The notes under the pieces are model-generated. The model was not told the DNA's origin. It saw only the letters and a list, made by a program, of their open reading frames with translations, and made no database searches. Shown here in pieces: positions 1 to 6,420 of a DNA stretch of 6,420 nucleotides. The translations under genes and the position numbers were made by a program. Source of the DNA: Spirochaetales bacterium (GTDB lineage: Bacteria; Spirochaetota; Spirochaetia; ARS1246); contig JABGPX010000947.1 of NCBI GenBank assembly GCA_018644745.1, positions 1 to 6,420 on the forward strand. Reading direction: 5' to 3'. Within the stretch, counting starts at the first letter, position 1. Each line of letters opens with the position of its first letter.

Positions 1-1551
1 CAATCTTTAAACATTGAGCTTGTCTTTCGACCCGGATCGGAATTACCGGAAGAAGTTGTCGTGGATCTCAGCCGCCGGAGCGACGAATGGAATGGATCGA
101 TTTCCCTTGCATCACACGACCATACATTCGCCGGCAGCACTACCATTGACGTCTCGGGTCTACTTCGCGCAAAAGCAAAATTTCGTTTCCCCGACGGCCC
201 GTGGATATACGACAGCTCGCCCTATGCGTATTTCCTCGTCGACCCTGCCGCGACGATGGAAGTTAGATCGTATACCTTTTACCCAGGGAGCAACGGGACC
301 ATCCGGGAAGGATGGATCCCTTCGATCCGCAGGATTGCACAATTGGGATACAACACGATACATCTACTACCGGTGACGAAAATGGGACCTTCGCAAAGCC
401 CGTACTCGGCCGCGGATCTATTTCAGATTGATCCCGCGTACTCCCATGCACAGAATCCGGAAGACCGAATGGATGAGTTTCGTGAATTTGTGGCTGAATG
501 TATAAAGCATGGAGTTCGGATCTGCATAGACTTAGTTATGAATCACGTGGCCGTGGAGAGCGTAATAGCAAATAAGCATCCCGACTGGCTCGCTGAGGAT
601 CCTTCCGAGGCAGATGGAATAAAGAGATCAGGCTGGCACGACGGCCATAAATGGCATAAATGGGAAGATCTGGCATTTCTCAACTACAAAGGCTTCAGCG
701 AACGCACGCGCAGCGGGCTGTGGGAATATATAACGAAATATGCATTAACCTGGTCGTCGTTCGCTGCGGAGACCGGGGGGATGATCCGCCTCGATAATCT
801 CCACTCCAGCTCTCCCGAATTCATGCGGGCGGTACTTCAGGAGATCCGCAGAAACTTCCCGGATATTGTTGTCTTCGCAGAGCTATTCACCACAGAAGAG
901 AAAACGGTCCATCTCACCTTCGAGTACGGCCTGAATCTCCTTCTCGCAACCACATGGGAGCATAAATTTGTACCGCAGCTAAGACGCTACCTGGAGTTTA
1001 TTCATTCCGGGAACACGTCGCTCAGGTACCTTTCGCCGGTCACCACGCATGATAGCAGAACACCTACACAGGAGTTCGGCAACGTCCGGTCAACTATACC
1101 AAGACTCGTGATGGCAACCCTCATGAGCCCCGGTCCAAGCGGAATTGTGCAGGGAGTTGAGATGGGCCTACCGGAAAAAATGATGTTTGTCGGTGCTCCA
1201 AAAAAGCGGGAGTTCCTGCCGACGATGGATTTTAGCGACCTGGCCCGAACTTTGAACAGCTTGCTGGACCGGATGCCGTTCCTAAGCACGCCGGGCAAAA
1301 TCCGGTTTATAGACCGTGATCATCAGGCAGTACTAGGAGCAATCCGAGGCGAACCCGACTATTCTCTCCTCGTGTGCGCGAACTTCGATACGGGGAATGA
1401 ACAGCAGATTGAATTGCCGGGAGACCTGGCCTCACGTATCGCTAATCGAAAACTAAAAAACGAGCTTTCCGGCAGAGATGTCAGTTCCTGGTTAAAAGGA
1501 TCCGTTCTGTCGCTGCCGGCCGCGGGCTGTATCGCGATTATTATAAGCTAG
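1..1551 (+). CDS. GH13 alpha-glucan enzyme resembling the glucanotransferase half of glycogen debranching enzyme (5'-partial)
   Basis: Seen: the frame is open from base 1 and ends with TAG at 1549-1551, giving 516 visible residues. A GTG at 61 could be called a start, but the codons before it continue a beta-strand-like segment, so the true start is probably upstream. Numbering from that GTG, a beta-rich domain spans about 1-75 and a GH13 TIM barrel about 80-370, followed by a small beta C-domain. All four GH13 regions are present: DLVMNHV (157-163), MIRLDNLH (241-248, nucleophile D245), VVFAELF (270-276, acid/base E274) and TTHD (328-331, D331). Family knowledge: YNTIH, the G-S-S-YS-AD pattern (109-119), RLDNLHSS and AELFT all echo eukaryotic AGL. 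Inferred role: cytoplasmic 4-alpha-glucanotransferase acting on phosphorylase limit branches. No GH133 alpha-1,6-glucosidase domain follows. Alternatives are a GlgE-like maltosyltransferase or a divergent amylase. GH13 membership is sure; the AGL-like activity is moderately supported. Confidence 0.88.
   Translation, partial: QSLNIELVFRPGSELPEEVVVDLSRRSDEWNGSISLASHDHTFAGSTTIDVSGLLRAKAKFRFPDGPWIYDSSPYAYFLVDPAATMEVRSYTFYPGSNGTIREGWIPSIRRIAQLGYNTIHLLPVTKMGPSQSPYSAADLFQIDPAYSHAQNPEDRMDEFREFVAECIKHGVRICIDLVMNHVAVESVIANKHPDWLAEDPSEADGIKRSGWHDGHKWHKWEDLAFLNYKGFSERTRSGLWEYITKYALTWSSFAAETGGMIRLDNLHSSSPEFMRAVLQEIRRNFPDIVVFAELFTTEEKTVHLTFEYGLNLLLATTWEHKFVPQLRRYLEFIHSGNTSLRYLSPVTTHDSRTPTQEFGNVRSTIPRLVMATLMSPGPSGIVQGVEMGLPEKMMFVGAPKKREFLPTMDFSDLARTLNSLLDRMPFLSTPGKIRFIDRDHQAVLGAIRGEPDYSLLVCANFDTGNEQQIELPGDLASRIANRKLKNELSGRDVSSWLKGSVLSLPAAGCIAIIIS
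1548..1551. other. CTAG palindrome serving as both convergent stop codons
   Basis: The plus-strand GH13 gene stops at TAG 1549-1551 and the minus-strand phosphorylase stops at TAG 1550-1548. The palindrome CTAG therefore holds both terminators of translation, and the coding regions overlap tail to tail by 4 bases. I found no strong hairpin followed by a T-run on either side, so transcripts from each side must end inside the opposing gene or by another mechanism. Confidence 0.95.
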
Positions 1552-4055
1552 TCCTGATGTTCCCCATTTGCCCATTTCACCAGTCCGGGTATAAACGGAT
1601 GTGATAGCGCGGGGTGCTTGGGTAGTACTCGAATCGAAAAGCCCTGAAGCCCTGTGCTCATGCAAGTGGCCTCCACCGAAAACGAAGCTGTTCCGCCGCT
1701 TGTTTCAAAGAAGGCCATCGGCGCCCGCGTAATCGATCCGAGTTCCTGGCCCGCAGTCATCGTTCCCCGCACCAATTCGACAAGAACTTCGTCTGCCTTC
1801 AGCTCACCGAGCTCTACTTTCGCTGAGAATTTTAATGTCTCTCCAATGCGAGCGGTTTCCTGATGATCGCTTTCGATGTCCACGATAGCAACCTTGTCCC
1901 ATGATGAACGTACTTTCCGTAGATATGAACTCAGATCCCGCACCTCGCCGTAGCCGTTATTCCGGAGCTTCATCGAGCTCTCAGTTGCCCTCATGTAATA
2001 GCGGTCGTTGTATTCCATTAACATACGCTGACTGGCGAACTGCTCACCGACCTGTGATATCGCCCCTTTCATTTTTGAGATCCATTTAGTCGGCAGCCCT
2101 TCGACTCCTCGGTCATAAAACGCCGGTACAATCTCTCTTTCAAGAAGATCGTAGAGGGCTTTGCTCTCAATATCGTCTTGCATGTTTTCGTTATCGTACT
2201 GCTCACCGCTTCCGATCGCCCATCCGATGGCAGGATCATATCCTTCCTCCCACCACCCATCGAGAATTGATACATTGAGCACGCCGTTCATCGAGGCTTT
2301 CATACCGCTGGTTCCGCTTGCCTCGAGAGTCCTCCGCGGGGTATTGAGCCACACGTCGCTCCCGGACGTGAGATACTTTGCGATCTGGATATCATAGTTC
2401 TCGACGAAGACTACTCGGCTCCTAACCTCCGGCTGATTCGAAAAATGGAATATTTCCCGGATGAGCTCTTTACCTGGTAAGTCACGAGGATGGGCTTTAC
2501 CTCCGAAGATCAGCTGAATCGGCCGCTCCTTATCAGTGAGAAGTTTGATCAGTCTCTCCGGGTCGCGCAGCAGCAGCTGCGAGCGCTTATATGTGGCGAA
2601 TCGCCGGGCTACGGTAATAGTCAGCACCGACGGCGAGAGAATATCGGCTCCTTGATGCTTGCGAATAAAAGCCACCATGTGTTCGCGTCTGCGTTCATGG
2701 GCGCGCCAAAGCTCTTCGTCGGATATCCGTCCCACCCGCTTCCAAATGGTCAGATCAGAGGGATCATCCTTAAAGCGCGGACCATAATATCTGTCCATTA
2801 TCGCGAGCATCTCGTGAGCGACCCAGGTCCTCGGGTGCACTCCGTTCGTAATGTGAGATATCGGAATTTCATCTTCAAGCAATCCCGGCCAGATACTTTG
2901 CCACATACGCCGGGATACCGCTCCGTGGAGCTCACTCACTCCGTTGGCGTGAGCCGCCAGCTTGAGCGCCAAAACGGTCATGCAATATTCTTCATTTTTA
3001 TCTCCGGGATTCTCTCTGCCCAGGGCGAGAAATTCATCCCAACTCAGCCCAAGTTTCTCGGCAAAGTTGACAAAATATTTCTTCATTAATTCGATCGAGA
3101 ATCGCTCGTTTCCCGCAGGTACCGGAGTATGAGTTGTAAAGACAGATGTGGACCAGACAAACCTGGCTGCCTCGTCATAGGTGAGGCCATCCACTTCCAT
3201 AAGAGTTCGAATTCTTTCAAGGCTCAGAAAGGCACTATGTCCCTCGTTGATATGGAATACCGTCGGTTCAAGCCCGAGTTTCTTCAACAGATGAATCCCT
3301 CCAATGCCGAGGACTATCTCCTGCTGAATTCTCGTGTTTCTGTCTCCGCCATAGAGAGTCGCCGTTATATCCCTTTGTTCCGGTGTGTTCTCCGGAGCAT
3401 TAGTATCGAGAAGATAGAGTTTCGTTCTACCGATATTGATTCTCCAGACTCGGGCGGACACCGTAGAGCCTGCGAGATCGACGTTTACGCGCATGTGCCT
3501 TTCGTTTTCATCGCGTACCTGGTGAACAGGCATGTTGTACCAATCGTATTCCGGATAGTTTTCCTGCTGATACCCATCCGCATTCAAATATTGGCGAAAA
3601 TAGCCTCTTCGGTACAACAATCCGACGGCAACTAGAGGTAAACCAAGGTCGGAAGCCGTTTTGAGATGATCTCCGCTCAGGATGCCTAAACCGCCGGAGT
3701 ACATCGGTAAACAATGGTCGAGACCATATTCCATTGAAAAGTAGGCAATGCAGGTACCGTCGGCCGCCGGCTGCCACGGATCAGCAGAATTATATTTAGT
3801 TAGCTCGGAATGAACCTCACCCAGGGCCGCGACAAAAGAGTCGTCGGAAGAGAGTTCCTGTAGTCTTTCTTGAGATACCAAACCGAGGGCTTTTGCGGGG
3901 TTATATTCCGAGGTCTTCCACGCCTCATAATCCATTCTCATAAACAACGTAATCGCGTTAAAATTCCAGCTGAACCACAAATTATATGCTATTTCCTCGA
4001 GGGGCCGTAAATTTTCCGGAAGATTGGCCCGGACGCGATACGTGAGTATTTTCAT
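1548..4055 (-). CDS. glgP: alpha-glucan (glycogen) phosphorylase, GT35, complete
   Basis: Releases glucose-1-phosphate from non-reducing ends of alpha-1,4-glucan using PLP and phosphate, in the cytoplasm. Seen: an 835-residue intact frame from ATG at 4055, preceded by a good AAGGAG. The N-terminal ~100 residues (YNLWFSWNF at 24-32) match the DUF3417-type start of the 'alpha-glucan family phosphorylase' class. Then come YFSMEYGL (105-112), SGGLGILSGDH (120-130), HINEGHSAF (268-276), THTPVPAGNERF (308-319), ARRFATYKR (483-491) and the PLP site EASGTSGMKA with K586. The C-terminal ~115 residues are a beta-rich tail ending in VLPKH and GLVKWANG, usual for this class. Length is typical. One small oddity: NTPRRT (571-576), where relatives usually have NNPRRP. 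Its start overlaps the synthase stop by 4 bases, and its stop overlaps that of the convergent GH13 gene. The function is secure; the preferred chain length (glycogen or maltodextrin) cannot be read from sequence. Confidence 0.96.
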   Translation of the reverse strand: MKILTYRVRANLPENLRPLEEIAYNLWFSWNFNAITLFMRMDYEAWKTSEYNPAKALGLVSQERLQELSSDDSFVAALGEVHSELTKYNSADPWQPAADGTCIAYFSMEYGLDHCLPMYSGGLGILSGDHLKTASDLGLPLVAVGLLYRRGYFRQYLNADGYQQENYPEYDWYNMPVHQVRDENERHMRVNVDLAGSTVSARVWRINIGRTKLYLLDTNAPENTPEQRDITATLYGGDRNTRIQQEIVLGIGGIHLLKKLGLEPTVFHINEGHSAFLSLERIRTLMEVDGLTYDEAARFVWSTSVFTTHTPVPAGNERFSIELMKKYFVNFAEKLGLSWDEFLALGRENPGDKNEEYCMTVLALKLAAHANGVSELHGAVSRRMWQSIWPGLLEDEIPISHITNGVHPRTWVAHEMLAIMDRYYGPRFKDDPSDLTIWKRVGRISDEELWRAHERRREHMVAFIRKHQGADILSPSVLTITVARRFATYKRSQLLLRDPERLIKLLTDKERPIQLIFGGKAHPRDLPGKELIREIFHFSNQPEVRSRVVFVENYDIQIAKYLTSGSDVWLNTPRRTLEASGTSGMKASMNGVLNVSILDGWWEEGYDPAIGWAIGSGEQYDNENMQDDIESKALYDLLEREIVPAFYDRGVEGLPTKWISKMKGAISQVGEQFASQRMLMEYNDRYYMRATESSMKLRNNGYGEVRDLSSYLRKVRSSWDKVAIVDIESDHQETARIGETLKFSAKVELGELKADEVLVELVRGTMTAGQELGSITRAPMAFFETSGGTASFSVEATCMSTGLQGFSIRVLPKHPALSHPFIPGLVKWANGEHQD
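4052..4055 (-). other. ATGA stop/start overlap of synthase and phosphorylase genes
   Basis: Read on the minus strand, the four bases are ATGA: the phosphorylase ATG is at 4055-4053 and the synthase TGA at 4054-4052. This arrangement is typical of translational coupling by re-initiation, and it shows the two genes belong to one operon, with the synthase upstream. Confidence 0.95.
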
Positions 4056-6420
4056 GGTCGAATAATCTCCTTGTGATCATACATAATGTCGAGATACTGC
4101 CTGGCTGGAGTATCCCAGTACGCAGCGCTGTTTCGGGCGTTTTCCCTCGCCCGATATCTCATGTTCTCATCGGCATTGTTTATAAAGCCTGCAAATCGCC
4201 GCATGGCATCGTAGAAGGCACCTGATGAATAATCGGTAAACAATATGCCGTTGCCCGTTATTTGTGAACCCCTGACTTGAATTGGCCGGATCGAGTCCCG
4301 AAGACCGCCGGTAGCCCGGGCAATTACGAGGCAACCGCACGCCAGCGCCTCTATCTGTGAAATCCCCCCCGGCTCATGTCTGGACGGCATAAGGAACACA
4401 TCCGAGCCCAGCAAAAGCATTCTCACGTCCAGGAAACCGAGTTTTACGGATACCTTTCCCGGGTAAAACTCAGCCATATCGGCAAGACCACGCCCAAGAT
4501 CTTCGGATTGCTGATCGCCGTTGATGACCGGCCCGCCGGCGATAACCTGATAATCCAGTCTCTGGATTATGCCCTCTGACGCCTCGAGGAGAAGCTGATA
4601 GCCTTTCTGGTCGGCCACTCTATGTACCATAACCGCCAGTTTTTTGTCCGGATCAATTTCCAATCCGTACTCAGCCTGAAGCAGAAGTTTGTTTCGCGTT
4701 CGCTGCAGAATTTCTCTCCGTTTCTTGTTTGTCACTTTGTCGCACGACCAGAGCCCGGCAAGCAGCTCGGGACTCTGCTCTTCGAGACGACGCGACAGTT
4801 CCTCATTTTCCTGAATTTTTTCTAGGAGCGACTTATATAACTGGTCCGCGGGTTTGTAATTACGAAGGTGTTGAATCGCCTTATCAGCAAAATCAGTTCC
4901 AATTGCGTTGCTGATACCGACTACGTCCCCGATTACCCGTTCGAGACCGTCGGAGGCAACCCGGAGCTGTTCGGCGTAGGAAGGACTTACGGTAATGCTC
5001 TTATCGGCGAACCGGATTCCCGTGGCCATGCAGTTCAATGTGTTTTCATTCACCGGATCGGTAAATTCACCTGCATGGCTGAAATCGAGGTTGAAAAGAG
5101 AAAACAGATCCTTGCCCTGTTCGTACCTCCCATACGCATCGAAATACTGCCAGCCGCCATTGTGTATAACATGGAATAAACTGGTTTTCTGCAGATCCGG
5201 GTGATGGGCGTAATAGGGATCAGATCGTACAATCCCGTTGAATACTCCGGCGAATGCGTCGTTGGTAAGCACAAACTGAGGTTCCAGATGAAAATGCAGG
5301 ATTACCTCTGCGCTCGCTCGTGCCAATGCTATGCGTTTTCGAAGACGTTCGCCGGATGAATACCCCCAATACAGCCCGTCGAAAAACTCATGATGATCCA
5401 GAAGATAGTAGGTCATACCCTCTACTTTGCATGTATGCACACCAACATCGTATTTCGTTTCCTCGATATAAAAACTGACAGTCTCTCCGGTGTACACGCA
5501 GTTGTATTTTTCACTGGAAGCCTGCATTTTCTGCATCGAGTAATCCGTACCGCTGCGGTATCGAGGTGTGATTACATATACGTCCTCGCCGAGACTCGCA
5601 AGCTCACGGGGCAGCTCAAAAACAACATTGGCCAGTCCCCCGCTCTTTGAAAATGGCTCAGCTTCAGCTGAGATAAATACACATGGCCCGCGCTTATTAT
5701 GCTCACGGAGAATCGATCCAAGGCTGGACAGATGTATCTCATCTTCTTCGGCGAGTTGTCCTATGAAATCCAAAATGTCCGGCGGCTCAGCCTGATGATT
5801 TCTCTGCAAATAGTAAAACGCCCGTTTCAAACCGAGGGCGACAACTCCCTGAAGATCGGTTCCCGGTGCCAGCTGTGTAAGCACATCATTAACAAGAAAG
5901 GTGCGCATGTCGTCGTATGTTTTTACATGTTCCACGCATTGCCGAAATGCATAGCTCGAATCAAAAGCACTGCTGTGCGGCAATTCGGGTAGACGGAAGA
6001 GCGAGTCGCGAAGAACCGCCCTTCGTATGTCGGCGGTTGGTTCCTGTTTCTCAAGTTTGAGTAGTTTGATCCTATCTGTGTAGCTTACCACGGTGTTTAT
6101 GGTGGAAATGCGGAGCTCCACGCCGGTGTAGTATACATATGATTGGGTTACCGACGAGTAGAGCGGATCTACCAGGCGGTAAAAACCTTCGTCGTCGAGG
6201 GGCAGCTCCGATCGATCAAAATGCACCCGAGCATGCTGGTTCGTCTCGGAGAAATTGAATACGCCGATCCAGACCGCTTCCTCGGTGAAACGCAGCGCCG
6301 CCGCAACCTGATTGTTTCCTGCCCAAGTTAAAAAACCCGCGCCCAAATGCGCCCGGTGCCACGCATACATTTCTCTGTAGAACGCCTCCATACTGCGGTC
6401 GGAAGCCTCTTCGAATTGAT
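4052..6420 (-). CDS. multidomain protein: GH13-type C-terminal part fused to GT5 glycogen synthase (5'-partial)
   Basis: Seen: the frame is open to the window edge; the first in-frame ATG (6391) is preceded by nine further codons, so the start is outside. Numbering from that ATG: 1-35 looks like the last helix of a GH13 barrel (FYREMYAWHR, then GFLTWAGNN); 28-115 is a beta-rich domain like the GH13 C-domain (WIGVFNFS, FYRLVDPLYSSVT); 116-233 is a mostly helical linker I cannot assign; 235-779 is a GT5 synthase. GT5 marks are FSKSGGLANVV (247-257, K249 for the ADP-glucose-binding lysine), VIHNGGWQY (408-416), ATGIRFADKSITVSPSYA (456-473), R591 and K596 in RVADQKG, and EPGGISQIE (E673, E681). 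Role: adds glucose from a nucleotide sugar, probably ADP-glucose, to glucan ends. Deviations are S250 for Thr, NDAFAG (377-382) where GlgA has an HDWH-type motif, and a ~40-residue insertion near 510-560. The visible part alone (788 residues) far exceeds E. coli GlgA (477). The upstream GH13 domain is inferred. Confidence 0.87.
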   Translation of the reverse strand, partial: QFEEASDRSMEAFYREMYAWHRAHLGAGFLTWAGNNQVAAALRFTEEAVWIGVFNFSETNQHARVHFDRSELPLDDEGFYRLVDPLYSSVTQSYVYYTGVELRISTINTVVSYTDRIKLLKLEKQEPTADIRRAVLRDSLFRLPELPHSSAFDSSYAFRQCVEHVKTYDDMRTFLVNDVLTQLAPGTDLQGVVALGLKRAFYYLQRNHQAEPPDILDFIGQLAEEDEIHLSSLGSILREHNKRGPCVFISAEAEPFSKSGGLANVVFELPRELASLGEDVYVITPRYRSGTDYSMQKMQASSEKYNCVYTGETVSFYIEETKYDVGVHTCKVEGMTYYLLDHHEFFDGLYWGYSSGERLRKRIALARASAEVILHFHLEPQFVLTNDAFAGVFNGIVRSDPYYAHHPDLQKTSLFHVIHNGGWQYFDAYGRYEQGKDLFSLFNLDFSHAGEFTDPVNENTLNCMATGIRFADKSITVSPSYAEQLRVASDGLERVIGDVVGISNAIGTDFADKAIQHLRNYKPADQLYKSLLEKIQENEELSRRLEEQSPELLAGLWSCDKVTNKKRREILQRTRNKLLLQAEYGLEIDPDKKLAVMVHRVADQKGYQLLLEASEGIIQRLDYQVIAGGPVINGDQQSEDLGRGLADMAEFYPGKVSVKLGFLDVRMLLLGSDVFLMPSRHEPGGISQIEALACGCLVIARATGGLRDSIRPIQVRGSQITGNGILFTDYSSGAFYDAMRRFAGFINNADENMRYRARENARNSAAYWDTPARQYLDIMYDHKEIIRP
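4067..4072 (-). promoter_or_regulatory. ribosome binding site of the phosphorylase gene
   Basis: On the minus strand AAGGAG lies 11 bases before the phosphorylase ATG (4055), inside the last codons of the synthase gene. It is a near-perfect Shine-Dalgarno match at slightly long spacing. It supports the chosen start and indicates that the phosphorylase can recruit ribosomes directly as well as by coupling. Confidence 0.8.
5687..6420 (-). other. region encoding the GH13-like end, beta domain and unassigned linker ahead of the GT5 domain
   Basis: Sub-region of the synthase gene, listed separately because it is not part of a normal glycogen synthase. The residues read first (6290-6420) resemble the end of a GH13 barrel. 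The next ~85 residues alternate hydrophobic strands with conserved-looking aromatic positions, as in the beta-sandwich C-domain of amylases and branching enzymes, and close with SYTDRIKLLKLEKQ. About 118 further residues look helical (for example GLKRAFYYLQRNHQ) and end at NKRGPCVFIS, where the GT5 N-lobe begins. I do not recognise the helical part. It may be only a spacer, or it may position the GH13 and GT5 active sites relative to each other. The GH13 reading is from family resemblance; the catalytic motifs would lie outside the window. Confidence 0.6.

Noticed and set aside
61..63. GTG as the true start of the GH13 gene, with GGAAGAA upstream as its ribosome site
   Set aside because: The frame is open and protein-like back to base 1 (IELVFRPGSELPEE leads into the beta domain), so an upstream start outside the window is more likely.
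1510..1540. GC-rich inverted motifs (GCCGGC, CCGCGG, ATCGCGAT) near the convergent stops as a bidirectional terminator
   Set aside because: Stems would be only 3-4 base pairs around any sensible loop, and no T-run follows on either strand.
2490..3089. Open frame of 199 codons on the + strand inside the phosphorylase gene
   Set aside because: It is antisense to a certain gene, has no recognisable motifs and odd composition, and is explained by codon bias of the opposite strand.
3129..3635. Open frame of 168 codons on the + strand inside the phosphorylase gene
   Set aside because: Antisense shadow; the conserved GT35 motifs lie on the other strand and no protein family is recognisable here.
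6389..6391. ATG at 6391 (minus strand) as the true start of the synthase protein
   Set aside because: The frame continues in a protein-like way to the window edge, no well-placed Shine-Dalgarno precedes it, and the first residues look like the middle of a GH13 fold.
1..6420. Defence, mobile, CRISPR, phage or structural-RNA system
   Set aside because: All sequence is accounted for by three glucan-metabolism genes; no direct repeats, transposase motifs, att-like ends or RNA-gene structures were seen.

Overview
This window is a dense bacterial storage-polysaccharide (glycogen / alpha-glucan) locus. Three long intact reading frames fill essentially all 6420 bases, and two of them run off the window edges. 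Base composition looks close to 50% GC by eye. There is no rRNA, tRNA or other taxonomic marker. The gene content (ADP-glucose-type GT5 synthase, GT35 phosphorylase of the shorter 'alpha-glucan family phosphorylase' class, GH13 enzymes) points to a bacterium. Domain architectures of this kind would fit lineages such as Spirochaetota, but that is a weak guess.

Layout. Positions 1-1551 (+ strand): the 3' part of a GH13 protein whose motif set looks more like the 4-alpha-glucanotransferase half of eukaryotic glycogen debranching enzyme (AGL) than like ordinary alpha-amylases. Its beginning lies upstream of the window. Positions 1548-4055 (- strand): a complete 835-residue alpha-glucan phosphorylase with the full PLP-lysine motif. 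Positions 4052-6420 (- strand): the 3' part of a multidomain protein. The visible portion starts with what looks like the end of a GH13-type catalytic barrel and its beta-sandwich C-domain, continues through an unassigned helical linker, and ends in a GT5 glycogen synthase with several departures from the textbook motifs.

The synthase and phosphorylase genes overlap by 4 bases (ATGA), so they are very probably one transcript with coupled translation. The phosphorylase and the GH13 gene converge tail to tail and share a CTAG palindrome in which each strand reads its own TAG stop. No intergenic space, promoter or convincing terminator is visible, and no stretch above 300 bases lacks a gene.

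Working model: the GT5 fusion elongates alpha-1,4-glucan (its GH13 part could branch, trim or transfer chains), the phosphorylase shortens outer chains to glucose-1-phosphate, and the AGL-like GH13 protein rearranges the limit branches left by the phosphorylase. I see no phage, defence, CRISPR, mobile or RNA element. What is unusual here is enzyme architecture and gene arrangement, not a new kind of system.
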